Shown here: piece by piece, positions 1 to 7,923 of the stretch | How the letters are laid out: each line of letters starts with the position of its first letter | Position numbering within the stretch: the first letter of the stretch is position 1 | Source of the DNA: Bacteroidaceae bacterium | GTDB taxonomy: Bacteria; Bacteroidota; Bacteroidia; Bacteroidales; Bacteroidaceae | Assembly: GCA_024695315.1 (NCBI GenBank) | Contig: JAILIJ010000241.1 | Location: forward strand, 1 to 14,000 | Length of the DNA stretch: 14,000 nt | Direction of reading: 5' to 3' | Notes under the pieces: generated by a model | What the model was told of the DNA's origin: nothing | Database searches by the model: none | What the model saw: only the letters and a program-made list of their open reading frames with translations | Position numbers and translations under genes: made by a program

Positions 1-674
1 CATTCCGTAAGGCAGAAAAGGCGGGATTCATCATCGACGGTACGACGGTAGATGATAACACCCAGAAGGACGAGAATCTGACATTTGCCGAAGAAATGGG
101 CTATGTCAACACTCCTGTTGACTCAGATGTCTATTCAAAGACTGTTTCCACGCTGAACGTAAAGAAGAGTAGTGAAGGCATATCATGGGGATGCGTCAGC
201 GTCAACTTCACAGAAGATAGCCATCGCCTACAGTCTTACTCCACTGGAGAGGTGTCTGTCTCTCGTCGCATCATGGTGGAAGATAAGGATAATAAGGGCA
301 AAACAATTTGGCGCAACCTATCTGGAGGCGAGACCCTAAAGGTAGGGCAGAAAGTCCGTGTACGCCACACATTGAAGACTGATCGCGATATGGACTTCGT
401 ATGTGTCAAGACCTTACATCCTGCATGTTTTGAGCCAGTCGATAAGACCAGCGGATATATGTACAAAGGCGGTGCTTCCTGCTATCAGTCTATTCACGAT
501 TCCTACATCGAGATGTTCTTCGACCGTTACCGTGAGGGCACAAGCACCCTTGATATCGAATATTATGTCACCCACACGGGAGTATACAATATGGGTATAA
601 CGTCAGCCGAATGTACTTATGCCAAGATGTTTGGCGGACATAGTGACGGCATGACAGTCGTTGTTTCTGAGTAA
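1..674 (+). CDS. Alpha-2-macroglobulin family protein, C-terminal part (5' end outside window)
   Basis: This is the last 223 codons of a larger gene. The reading frame is open from base 3, so the ATG at 96 is internal and not the start. The tail resembles the receptor-binding-like end of large bacterial alpha-2-macroglobulin-family proteins: a phrase around YQSIHDSYIEMFFDRY is followed by an extended beta-rich stretch containing YYVTHTGVYNMGITS and ending GMTVVVSE. Members of the family in this phylum are usually very long periplasmic or lipid-anchored proteins thought to trap attacking proteases; that role is taken from the family and cannot be tested here because the bait and any thioester region lie outside the window. 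A strong terminator follows 18 bases after the stop, so the gene ends its transcription unit. The family call rests on pattern recall of the C-terminus only. Confidence 0.75.
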   Translation, partial: FRKAEKAGFIIDGTTVDDNTQKDENLTFAEEMGYVNTPVDSDVYSKTVSTLNVKKSSEGISWGCVSVNFTEDSHRLQSYSTGEVSVSRRIMVEDKDNKGKTIWRNLSGGETLKVGQKVRVRHTLKTDRDMDFVCVKTLHPACFEPVDKTSGYMYKGGASCYQSIHDSYIEMFFDRYREGTSTLDIEYYVTHTGVYNMGITSAECTYAKMFGGHSDGMTVVVSE

Positions 675-692
675 ATAAAACAGAAACAAGTG

Positions 693-738
693 AAACGGCA
701 ATTTGTAGTGTTTAAACCTGCAAATTGCCGTTTTGTTT
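693..738 (+). terminator. Intrinsic terminator of the alpha-2-macroglobulin gene
   Basis: A perfect 13 bp stem (693-705 with 721-733, core ACGGCAATTTG) closes a 15-base loop and runs into the T-rich tail TTTTGTTT. It starts 18 bases after the stop codon at 672-674. Confidence 0.85.
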
Positions 739-807
739 ATCGATAATATCCAATTCTCTTGATTAAAGAAACTGTTTTAGGCTAGCAAAGGATAGCAGCT
801 GTGTCTC

Positions 808-825
808 ATTTTTTACGTAAAAAAT
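808..825. repeat. 18 bp perfect palindrome
   Basis: ATTTTTTACGTAAAAAAT is its own reverse complement. It sits just before the left end of repeat element A. It could be a dimer binding site or part of the element boundary; no matching site was noticed next to the second copy. Confidence 0.5.
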
Positions 826-828
826 AGT

Positions 829-872
829 GTTTGAACGGTGTTTGAGCGGTGCTCAAACACCGTTTGAGCAGA
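829..872 (+). repeat. 11 bp-unit GTTTGAGC hairpin cluster (copy A)
   Basis: Four consecutive 11 bp units are visible: GTTTGAACGGT (829-839), GTTTGAGCGGT (840-850), an inverted unit GCTCAAACACC (851-861) and GTTTGAGCAGA (862-872). Bases 837-847 and 851-861 make a perfect 11 bp hairpin with a 3-base loop. The counterpart in copy B is at 8356-8401. Confidence 0.75.
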
Positions 873-1016
873 CAAGAACTATTGAAAAATGCGAAAAGGT
901 ACTTTGATGCAAGTTGTGATGGGACATTTAATGCTAGATAATTCTTTCATTCGAGCGCAATTTTTTTTGTAAAGTTCAGCAGGAATAGTTCTATTATTCA
1001 GGAGAAATATTCCGAA

Positions 1017-1090
1017 TCATTCAATGGTACAGTCGTATCACTCAATGGTACAGTCATACCATTGAATGGTATCACCGTACCATTGAATGA
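1017..1090. repeat. 21 bp-period ladder and 74 bp dyad (copy A)
   Basis: Four units begin every 21 bases at 1017, 1038, 1059 and 1080. The first two carry TCAATGGTAC and the last two its inverted form CCATTGAATG, so the block is both a direct-repeat ladder and a dyad centred at 1053/1054. The outer arms TCATTCAATGGTAC (1017-1030) and GTACCATTGAATGA (1077-1090) are perfect complements, and inner arms at 1043-1050 and 1057-1064 share the same centre. As RNA it would fold into one long stem; as DNA the 21 bp step equals two helical turns. Confidence 0.8.
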
Positions 1091-1312
1091 TTTTAAGAGT
1101 TATTTTGCAATATGCATAGAATTGGCCAGCAGGAATAAAGAATTTTTTCTGCTTTGTTGAATAAAATGTTCAGTATTAAGTTTGCATTAATGGGATAGCT
1201 TATGAGATTTATTCTACCTAGAAGTTTTGTAAGTTAGAATTAATACTAACAAAAGAAATGCATATTTCCCATTTTATGCTTACATTTTGCTAAATTATAT
1301 CTTACGGAAAAG

Positions 1313-1356
1313 ATACGAAGGCAATACGAAGGTAATACGAAGGTAAATCGAAGGAT
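1313..1356 (+). repeat. Tandem array of 11 bp units, four copies
   Basis: The units are ATACGAAGGCA (1313-1323), ATACGAAGGTA (1324-1334), ATACGAAGGTA (1335-1345) and AATCGAAGGAT (1346-1356). The array ends 14 bases before the predicted promoter at 1370-1400, a position where repeated operator sites or a bend could affect transcription. It is too short to be a CRISPR array and has no spacers. Confidence 0.75.
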
Positions 1357-1369
1357 TTCGATGTAACAT

Positions 1370-1400
1370 TTTGTTAATTTAAATAATGGATATATCTTTG
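1370..1400 (+). promoter_or_regulatory. Predicted Bacteroidota promoter upstream of the 1721 gene
   Basis: TTTG at 1370-1373 is followed after 19 bases by TATCTTTG at 1393-1400, a full match to the Bacteroidota consensus TTTG-N19-21-TAnnTTTG. A start near 1407 would give a leader of about 314 bases before the ATG at 1721, long enough to hold a regulatory structure or a separate small RNA. Confidence 0.65.
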
Positions 1401-1465
1401 TAGGCAAAAATAATAATCTTTTAACAAATTCATTAAAGTTTTCGTAAGTCCGTTCTTTTTACGAC

Positions 1466-1525
1466 CACGGAAAATAGAAATCAAATGGAATTTTCGAAAG
1501 GCTAAGCCTTACTTTCCGTGTTTTT
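1466..1525 (+). terminator. Terminator-like or attenuator hairpin inside the long leader
   Basis: CACGGAAA (1466-1473) pairs perfectly with TTTCCGTG (1513-1520) and is followed at once by TTTTT (1521-1525). An inner hairpin AAGGC-TAA-GCCTT lies at 1498-1510. If the promoter at 1370-1400 is real, this could end a short RNA of roughly 120 bases or attenuate the downstream gene. The long region between the arms makes it weaker than the other terminators here. From 1526 to 1720 the leader is very AT-rich, with a small hairpin CATATTTTCAAATATG at 1671-1686. Confidence 0.4.
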
Positions 1526-1720
1526 CGTGTTCGCTAAAAAAAATGAAGAGTGAAGAATTGCTTGCGGAATGATTATAGCAACAATATTTGTCTATATTCT
1601 TGCATTTTAACAACTTTCGAAATATATAAATAAATTAAATTAATTGTTAATTATTGGGATTCGACTAATCCATATTTTCAAATATGCTAAATTTTCGAAC
1701 CCATCTGAAACACGAAAAAG

Positions 1721-2869
1721 ATGAAAAAGCTAAATTTTTATGTCGGTATTGCATTTTTTCTTGCAATCACAACTGTATGTGACATGGCTATTGCTCAGTC
1801 TATGCTAAGCTATAAACGTTATTGGGATGCTGATAAGCCTTTGTCGCTCGATGAGTTCAAAGTGAAAAGTGAACTTCGAGATTCTACTATCTCCTGTTGC
1901 GCGACAGATATGGAATTGGTTCCTGGAGAGGAGGTGATAGACGGCATAAAGTATAAGTATTATAGGTTTAAGGCATATATGGATTTGGAAGACTGTTATG
2001 TTGTTTATGGCCACAAGAGTGAACCTTGCCGACTATATAATCAGAATTTTTTAGATCTAACAGAATTGAATTCACGTATCGCTACTAATGAATTGTGGAA
2101 TAACAATAATTCTTATGATGAAGTCCAAAATTATTACTATAGACGTATTGTTTCAAAGTCTAATGATGTTTCAATGGAAACGAAAAAAGGAAGGGATTCT
2201 GTGGCTATAGAACGTGTTCATGCTGAGTTGGAAGCAGACTTGAAAAACGCCATTGTTGATCCAAAGTATTCTTTCCTTATGAAAACTAAACGATTTGCAA
2301 CGGGGGGATATTTTGGCCTCGGATATATGTCGGGAAATGACTACTATAGTTACATTTATGGTTTTTCCATGGGATGTGATTATGTATTTAAGAATAATTT
2401 GATGTTGGGATTGGATCTTACTGCTTATTTCTGTGGAAGTGTTGAAAAGCCATATTATAAGGATGACGATTTCGTGGATAAGGGATCAGATTATTCGTCA
2501 GGTAACTTGACGGCAAGACTGGGCTATGTTGCGTGTGATGGTAATAGAGTCAAGTTGACTCCATATTGCGCATTTGGATACAAATCTATGAATGCTTTGG
2601 TGGATGGAAGAGATAAGGGCATAGATAAGTCTGCTTTTACTTATGGTATAGGCTGTAATATTGATTTTGTGGTGAAAAAGGTTCGCTATCTCAGACGTGA
2701 CATTATGATAGGTTCGAACAGACCATTTTATTCGAAAACATCGAGTGAGATGTACCAGTCAATTAGACTTACTCCATCAGTTTCTTGGGCAGATTTTTCT
2801 GGTATGGGGAAGATGCGATTCTTTGGACTGTCTCTTTCATATACAATTATGCAACGTTTGTACAAGTAG
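1721..2869 (+). CDS. Exported beta-barrel-like protein of unknown function
   Basis: I do not recognise a named family. The 382-residue product starts with a clear Sec signal peptide: MKK, a hydrophobic stretch over residues 5-20, and a likely cut after AIA at 25, before Gln26. Residues 27 to about 185 form a mixed, tyrosine-rich domain with a Cys-Cys pair near 58. From about 190 to the end, alternating aromatic and glycine strands (GGYFGLGYMSG, YIYGFSMGCDY, LTARLGYVAC, FGLSLSYTIMQ) look like an outer-membrane beta-barrel, although the last residue is Lys rather than the usual aromatic. It is alone between a long repeat-rich leader and the glnS promoter, and no clear terminator follows it. Codon use is more AT-rich than in glnS. 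The barrel reading is an inference from strand pattern; the signal peptide is seen directly. Confidence 0.7.
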   Translation: MKKLNFYVGIAFFLAITTVCDMAIAQSMLSYKRYWDADKPLSLDEFKVKSELRDSTISCCATDMELVPGEEVIDGIKYKYYRFKAYMDLEDCYVVYGHKSEPCRLYNQNFLDLTELNSRIATNELWNNNNSYDEVQNYYYRRIVSKSNDVSMETKKGRDSVAIERVHAELEADLKNAIVDPKYSFLMKTKRFATGGYFGLGYMSGNDYYSYIYGFSMGCDYVFKNNLMLGLDLTAYFCGSVEKPYYKDDDFVDKGSDYSSGNLTARLGYVACDGNRVKLTPYCAFGYKSMNALVDGRDKGIDKSAFTYGIGCNIDFVVKKVRYLRRDIMIGSNRPFYSKTSSEMYQSIRLTPSVSWADFSGMGKMRFFGLSLSYTIMQRLYK

Positions 2870-2969
2870 CGAGTCTCTTTTATGGTCCGAATATTTATTG
2901 TGATGGATATTGTGCATGTGTGAAGTAATGTTTTTGTGGTGTATGGATTAGTAATTCGGATTATTTATG

Positions 2970-2977
2970 TAACTTTG
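2970..2977 (+). promoter_or_regulatory. glnS: Predicted -7 element of the glnS promoter
   Basis: TAACTTTG matches the Bacteroidota -7 consensus TAnnTTTG and lies 37 bases before the glnS start codon. The -33 side has no good TTTG at the right distance, only TTAG near 2948, so the assignment rests on the -7 box. Confidence 0.5.
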
Positions 2978-3014
2978 CGCTGTAAAATAATAAGAAAAAA
3001 CAGATATAGTTATT

Positions 3015-4778
3015 ATGGATATAGAAAAGCCAGAAGAAGTGAAGTCTGAATCTGTCAGCTTCGTTGAAGAAATACTGAAGAATGATTTGGCAGAAGGTAA
3101 GAATGGGGGAAAGGTACAGACACGTTTTCCGCCTGAGCCAAATGGTTATTTGCATATAGGACATGCAAAGGCTATTGCCATTGACTTTGGTTTGGCTAAG
3201 AAATATGGTGGTGTGTGTAACTTGCGTCTTGACGATACTAATCCTCAGAAGGAGGACATTGAGTATGTCAATGCCATCAAGCGTGACATTGAGTGGCTCG
3301 GCTTTAAGTGGGGCAATATCCTTTATGCTTCTGATTATTTCCAGAAGCTTTGGGATTTGGCTGTTGAACTTATCAAGCAGGGTAAGGCTTATGTTGACGA
3401 GCAGACAAGTGAGCAGATTGCTGCACAGAAGGGTACACCTACTCAGCCTGGTACTGAGTCACCATACCGTAATCGTCCTGTCGAGGAGAGTCTCCGTCTG
3501 TTTAATGAGATGAACTCAGGCAATATGGAGCCAGGAAAGATGGTGCTCCGTGCAAAGATTGACATGGCGAATCCAAATATGCATTTCCGCGATCCTATCA
3601 TGTATCGTGTTCTCAATATGCCTCATTGGCGCACTGGTAATAAGTGGAACGCATATCCTATGTATGACTATACTCACGGCCAGTGTGACTACTGGGAGGG
3701 TGTGACTCACTCACTCTGTACACTTGAGTTCGTAAGCCACCGTCCTCTCTATGATTTGTTTGTGGATTGGGCTAAGCAGGTTGGTGGCGACGATAAGCCT
3801 CTTGACGACAATCGTCCTCGTCAGATTGAGTTCAACAAGCTTAATCTTACTCATATCCTCCTTTCAAAGCGTAATCTTCTTATCCTTGTGAAGGAAGGTG
3901 TGGTAAATGGATGGGACGATCCACGTATGCCAACTATTAGCGGTTTCCGCCGTCGTGGATATAGTCCAGAGAGTATCCTCAATTTCATTGATAAGATCGG
4001 ATATACTAAGTTTGATGCTCTCAATCAGATGTCACTATTTGAATCGGCTGTTCGTGACGACCTCAATAAGCGAGCTAAGCGCGTTAGTGCAGTTCTCGAT
4101 CCTGTAAAGCTCGTGCTCACAAACATTGCCGAGGGTGCTGTCGAGGAGTATGACGCTATCAATAATCCTGAGAACCCTGAGGACGGAACACATAAGGTGA
4201 AGTTTACTCGTGAGCTTTGGATAGAGCGCGACGACTTCATGGAGGATGCTCCTAAGAAGTTCTTCCGTCTTGGTCCTGGCAAGGAAGTACGACTGAAGAA
4301 TTCATATATCATCCGCTGTCCAGAGGAGAATTTCTGCAAGAAGGATGCTGACGGCAATGTCGTAGAAATCTATGCAGAGGTTATTCCTGAGACAAAGACA
4401 GGTGAGGCAAACTCTGACATGAAGATTAAGGGTAAGACAATACACTGGGTAAGTTGTGACAATTGTCTTGAGGCTGAAGTACGCAACTATGACCGTTTGT
4501 GGATGGTTGAGAATCCACGTGACGAGGTGGCTGCCTACAGTAAGGAGCAGGGTAAGGACCGCATCGACATTGATGATATGCGCAAGTTTATCAACCCTAA
4601 TAGCCTTGAGGTGAAGAAAGCATACGTTGAGGAGTGTTTGGCAGATGCTAAGCCTCTTGACTATTTGCAGTTCCAGCGTATCGGTTATTATAATGTAGAT
4701 ATGGATTCTACACCTGACCACCTCGTATTCAACCGTACTGTAGGTCTCAAGGATACTTGGGCTAAGGTTAATAAATAA
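3015..4778 (+). CDS. glnS: Glutaminyl-tRNA synthetase
   Basis: The enzyme charges tRNA-Gln with glutamine using ATP in the cytoplasm. The 587-residue product is a class I synthetase: PPEPNGYLHIGHAKA at 39-53 carries the HIGH signature (47-50), and LLSKRNL at 282-288 is the KMSKS-type loop with Leu replacing Met, in the GlnRS form SKR. RLDDTNPQKED at 71-81, YDYTHGQCDYWEGVTHSLCTLEF around 217-239 and DDPRMPTISGFRRRGY at 301-316 are typical of GlnRS rather than non-discriminating GluRS. Two beta-barrel anticodon-binding domains fill the C-terminal half. It is slightly longer than the E. coli enzyme (554), mainly through the N-terminal lead-in. A -7 box lies 37 bases upstream, and the TPR gene follows after 16 bases, so the two are probably co-transcribed. 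Confidence 0.97.
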   Translation: MDIEKPEEVKSESVSFVEEILKNDLAEGKNGGKVQTRFPPEPNGYLHIGHAKAIAIDFGLAKKYGGVCNLRLDDTNPQKEDIEYVNAIKRDIEWLGFKWGNILYASDYFQKLWDLAVELIKQGKAYVDEQTSEQIAAQKGTPTQPGTESPYRNRPVEESLRLFNEMNSGNMEPGKMVLRAKIDMANPNMHFRDPIMYRVLNMPHWRTGNKWNAYPMYDYTHGQCDYWEGVTHSLCTLEFVSHRPLYDLFVDWAKQVGGDDKPLDDNRPRQIEFNKLNLTHILLSKRNLLILVKEGVVNGWDDPRMPTISGFRRRGYSPESILNFIDKIGYTKFDALNQMSLFESAVRDDLNKRAKRVSAVLDPVKLVLTNIAEGAVEEYDAINNPENPEDGTHKVKFTRELWIERDDFMEDAPKKFFRLGPGKEVRLKNSYIIRCPEENFCKKDADGNVVEIYAEVIPETKTGEANSDMKIKGKTIHWVSCDNCLEAEVRNYDRLWMVENPRDEVAAYSKEQGKDRIDIDDMRKFINPNSLEVKKAYVEECLADAKPLDYLQFQRIGYYNVDMDSTPDHLVFNRTVGLKDTWAKVNK

Positions 4779-4794
4779 AAAAAGTGCAAGGAGT

Positions 4795-6285
4795 TTGAAA
4801 GAAAAAGGTTTTGAATCTGACGATTTTAAAGAAATCTTAAATAAATATGAGGCATCGAGAGCGCAAGGAAATACTTGTTATCTCGATGCTGATGATTTTG
4901 CGGATATAGCAGATTATTATCTTAGTGATGGCAAGGCTGATGAGGGCTTGGAGGCTGTCAATAGGGGACTTGACTTGCATATAGATAGTGGGATGCTGCA
5001 ATCCGTGAAAAGTGCTATTCTAATATATAAACGTCAATATGTTGAGGCTAAGGAAATCTTGGACAATCTGGTTGATGATACTAATGACTATGACGTTTTG
5101 TATCAGAGGGCTCAGCTTACTTATGCTCTGTACAAGGATGTAGACAAGGCGGAGGAGATGTTTCGTGAATGGATTGCGCTTCAGGAAAAGGAAGAGATTT
5201 CTTTGGGTAATTCACCTACGGGAGAATTTATGCGTGAGTCATACACTCATGTTATTACGTCATTCATAGAATTGGTGGATGATGGTAGATATGATGAGGA
5301 ACTTGTGAAGAGATGGATAGAAGAATATATCGTCACTTTTCAACCACTTGGAAACTCAAATTCAGACCTTTTGTTGGCAGATATTGTTCGCGATGAGGAA
5401 ATGGCTGACATGGTGGATAAGGTCTATTCCTTATTACTCGAAACTGATCCGTATATCAAGTATGGATGGACAGTACTGGCTGCTGCACAGAACTCGGAGG
5501 GAAAGTATTACGAGTCTAACGATTCTTGTGATTTTGCTTTGGCAATAAATCCTGATGACTGGGACGCTAAGATTATTAAGGCTCACAACTATTACTCTTT
5601 GTCGGACATGGAAAAAGCATTGCCTTTGTTTCAGGAGGTTATGGAAAAGTTTGACGATAGTTCACAAAGCCTGCCTTATGCCATTTGTCTTTTGGCTTGT
5701 AATCGTATCGAAGAGGGAGATGAGCAGTTACGACGAGCCTATTATTATGCCGATTCATTGAAATATAAGGATAAATACTTTTATGCTTCTTTGTTGGGCG
5801 AGATAGCGGAGGGGTGCATTGTAAGTGGTAATTACAAGATGGGAATGAATGCTATTAATAAGGCTATAGAGTGTCAACCCAGCGAACCGAATTTCTATAT
5901 GTGTAAGGGCACTTTGATGTTGATAAATGATGATGTGGATGGTGCTATGACAAGCTATTCGGATTACATCGAGTATTCTAATGATAAGATTATTGCAAGT
6001 GCTAATATTGCTTTACGTCTTATTTTTCAGGAAAAGGAGGACTTAGCCATGTCATTGTTGGACACATGTTATGAATACGGTAAGGATAGCAAGAGTTGGC
6101 GTATAATCTCGGCCTACAAGGCTTTTGCTTTTTATCGTTTTAAGCATTATGACGATTTTCTTACAGAATTAAAGACGGCATGTGAGAGCTGTCCTGATAT
6201 TGTTGGTGCTTTGTTCGCAGATATTATTCCTTCTGGAATGGATCCTAAGGACTATTATGATTATATTGTAAATAAGCCTTTATAA
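4795..6285 (+). CDS. Tetratricopeptide-repeat protein, TTG start
   Basis: This 496-residue cytoplasmic protein has no signal peptide and is built of helical TPR-like pairs with an acidic composition. Recognisable repeats lie at about 33-63 (ADIADYYLSDGKADEGLEAV), 70-130, 222-292 (including an INPDDWDAKIIKAHNYYSLSD-like unit) and 330-405 (CIVSGNYKMGMNAINKAIECQP, then a further repeat). TPR folds serve as protein-binding scaffolds; no partner can be named. The best start is TTG at 4795: no in-frame ATG exists before residue 67, and the first repeat lies before that. An AAGGAG sits at 4788-4793, only one base from the TTG, closer than usual, so the exact start is uncertain. It begins 16 bases after the glnS stop, suggesting one transcript, and a strong terminator follows its stop. 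Confidence 0.85.
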   Translation: MKEKGFESDDFKEILNKYEASRAQGNTCYLDADDFADIADYYLSDGKADEGLEAVNRGLDLHIDSGMLQSVKSAILIYKRQYVEAKEILDNLVDDTNDYDVLYQRAQLTYALYKDVDKAEEMFREWIALQEKEEISLGNSPTGEFMRESYTHVITSFIELVDDGRYDEELVKRWIEEYIVTFQPLGNSNSDLLLADIVRDEEMADMVDKVYSLLLETDPYIKYGWTVLAAAQNSEGKYYESNDSCDFALAINPDDWDAKIIKAHNYYSLSDMEKALPLFQEVMEKFDDSSQSLPYAICLLACNRIEEGDEQLRRAYYYADSLKYKDKYFYASLLGEIAEGCIVSGNYKMGMNAINKAIECQPSEPNFYMCKGTLMLINDDVDGAMTSYSDYIEYSNDKIIASANIALRLIFQEKEDLAMSLLDTCYEYGKDSKSWRIISAYKAFAFYRFKHYDDFLTELKTACESCPDIVGALFADIIPSGMDPKDYYDYIVNKPL

Positions 6286-6306
6286 GTTTATATGATTAAA
6301 GAAAAT

Positions 6307-6347
6307 AAAGACTGGAAATTCTATACAAAACAGAATTTCCAGTCTTT
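6307..6347. terminator. Bidirectional terminator between convergent genes
   Basis: A 16 bp perfect stem (6307-6322 with 6332-6347, core GACTGGAAATTCT) has a 9-base loop and A/T runs on both flanks. It serves the TPR gene (+) and the lipoprotein gene (-), whose stop codons lie about 20 bases away on each side. Confidence 0.85.
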
Positions 6348-6369
6348 ATCGTTATGGACAATTTGTGGG

Positions 6370-7773
6370 TTATTGATAACAACCTATGTTTTTGCCGCCT
6401 TCAGCTTTTCCGTTAGCTTGTGAGAGGCTATCAAGATGGAAGTCGAATATGTAGTTGTCAAAATCAATGGTCTTGAAATTGCCGCCAGTTGACACTTCGT
6501 TGTCGTCAATGTCGAAAATGGTATTTGTTACTGGCATTGATATATAATTGTTCATACCTGTAGTGTCTGTTCTGAGTAGACAGTAATCGAAAGACAGTAT
6601 CATGTCCGACTTAGAGTAGGGGTGGTCAATGGTAATTTGGTCCTTATCGCTATATCCGGTAACGATAGAATTTCTCATTGTGACATAGAGAGGGCGGGCC
6701 ACGCTGTCTCCTTTTTCGTTATATGTGAAGTCATAGCCATAAAATGCTTTACCTCGTTCGCTATGAAATCTATTAAACTGAGCTATTGTGCAATGATTGA
6801 AATTATATACGCCCCCCGTCAGGTTCAGACAGTCTTTTCTGGCATTGCTGATTTGGGAATGTTCAAATGTGATCTGATTATTTGTGGATAGCAGGCAATA
6901 TCCGTTGAAATTATGGATAACGCTGTTGCTGACTGTTAATTTAGATTTCTCCGTTCCTGATTCATCACATAGTAGGGCATTGTCTCCTCCGTGAATATCT
7001 GCATAGGTTATAATGTTCCCTGTGCTTTGTGAAGAATAATATATGCCACCCCATTGTCCGTCGATGCGGTCGTATGGCAAATAAGGAAACATGTTGTCTG
7101 TTCTGTCTCCTCTTAAAAGTACAGGCTTTTCTTCTGTACCGTTTATCTTCAGTGTACCGTCGACCAATATATATACACCCGAATGGAGATATAGTTTAGC
7201 TCCGGCCTCGATAGTTAATGTGGCTCCAGAGTCCACTTTTATACTGTCATATATTAGGTATGGTTTATCGCTTCCGCCTATGATTCCGTTTTCTCCAGCT
7301 TTGTAAACTTGTCCTTTGAGTATAGTCACGTCTTGGCCGTATGCAGTGAGAATCATCTGTTGTTGTATGCCGCTTTCGAGCGTGAAGATGACAGAGTCTT
7401 TTATTTCTGTTGGGCTATCGGAAGCATTTTCCTCAGGTATAATGTCGATGAACATGAAAATACTATCTTTTTTAAGTACCTCCACATTGTCTACACTTGG
7501 CCCACTTTTCCCATTCACATTTATACGGAAACCGCTTGTGCCTCCGCTGCCGAGTCTAACGTTAGTAATTCGGATGCCTTCACTTTGGTTGTTGAAGACG
7601 CGGACTCTTTTTGTGCTTGTACCGATAGTGCTCAATATGGTGTCAAATGATACGGTATCATCACTGAAAGTAAGTCTCAATGATGTGCTTGTGCCGAATG
7701 ATTCCTCGTCGGAGCACGAGAATATCATGCAGAATACAGATGCTAAGAAAAAATATATTGTAAGCCTTTTCAT
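6370..7773 (-). CDS. Predicted surface lipoprotein with C-terminal beta-helix
   Basis: The 467-residue product opens with a lipoprotein signal peptide: MKR, a hydrophobic core, and a lipobox ending FSC with Cys20 as the lipid anchor. The following SDEE resembles the acidic tracts after the cysteine that send lipoproteins to the cell surface in Bacteroidota, so surface exposure is inferred. Residues about 30-150 form an immunoglobulin-like beta domain (TVSFDTILSTIGTSTKRVRV onward to TAYGQDV). Residues about 150-450 contain short parallel strands such as LTIEAGAKLYLHSG and ILVDGTLKINGTEEKPV, typical of a right-handed beta-helix as found in carbohydrate-active or adhesive proteins. No catalytic residues could be assigned, so an enzyme activity is not claimed. 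It is a single gene, with about 300 bp separating it from repeat element B upstream. Confidence 0.8.
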   Translation of the reverse strand: MKRLTIYFFLASVFCMIFSCSDEESFGTSTSLRLTFSDDTVSFDTILSTIGTSTKRVRVFNNQSEGIRITNVRLGSGGTSGFRINVNGKSGPSVDNVEVLKKDSIFMFIDIIPEENASDSPTEIKDSVIFTLESGIQQQMILTAYGQDVTILKGQVYKAGENGIIGGSDKPYLIYDSIKVDSGATLTIEAGAKLYLHSGVYILVDGTLKINGTEEKPVLLRGDRTDNMFPYLPYDRIDGQWGGIYYSSQSTGNIITYADIHGGDNALLCDESGTEKSKLTVSNSVIHNFNGYCLLSTNNQITFEHSQISNARKDCLNLTGGVYNFNHCTIAQFNRFHSERGKAFYGYDFTYNEKGDSVARPLYVTMRNSIVTGYSDKDQITIDHPYSKSDMILSFDYCLLRTDTTGMNNYISMPVTNTIFDIDDNEVSTGGNFKTIDFDNYIFDFHLDSLSQANGKAEGGKNIGCYQ

Positions 7774-7923
7774 TTGTGTGTATGATAGTTTTATTTATAA
7801 ACGCAAAATACTGTTTATTATTGTATTTTTACTCTTCTTTAGTTTTGGAGGAGATGAAAAATGTACCCATTTTGCGTATGAGGCAGAGAAATCTGTCGTA
7901 TGGATGATACCTACTATAGTAAT

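Larger units (their letters stand above)
829..1152 (+). repeat. Intergenic repeat element, copy A
   Basis: This stretch has no convincing reading frame and recurs in inverted orientation at 8081-8401. Order along the + strand: a hairpin cluster of 11 bp GTTTGAGC-type units (829-872); about 65 less conserved bases; a conserved middle, with 23 identical bases at 938-960 shared with 8273-8295 and good similarity onward to about 1005; the 21 bp ladder (1010-1098, 86 of 89 bases identical to copy B); and a tail containing AGGAATAAAGAA that fades near 1152. The left end is structurally similar but more diverged in sequence than the right. It lies downstream of one envelope gene and 570 bp upstream of another, both on the same strand. 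No transposase or tRNA is nearby. Boundaries are estimated by eye. Confidence 0.85.

Noticed and set aside
96..674. Complete 192-residue gene starting at the ATG at 96
   Set aside because: The frame is open upstream to the window edge and that part reads as continuous protein, so the ATG is internal.
1017..1100. CRISPR array
   Set aside because: The 21 bp units abut with no unique spacers, half are inverted, and no cas genes are present.
7854..7907. Possible 17-codon small gene with GGAGG just upstream
   Set aside because: Shine-Dalgarno strength means little in this phylum, the peptide has no pattern, and no promoter is seen; likely chance.
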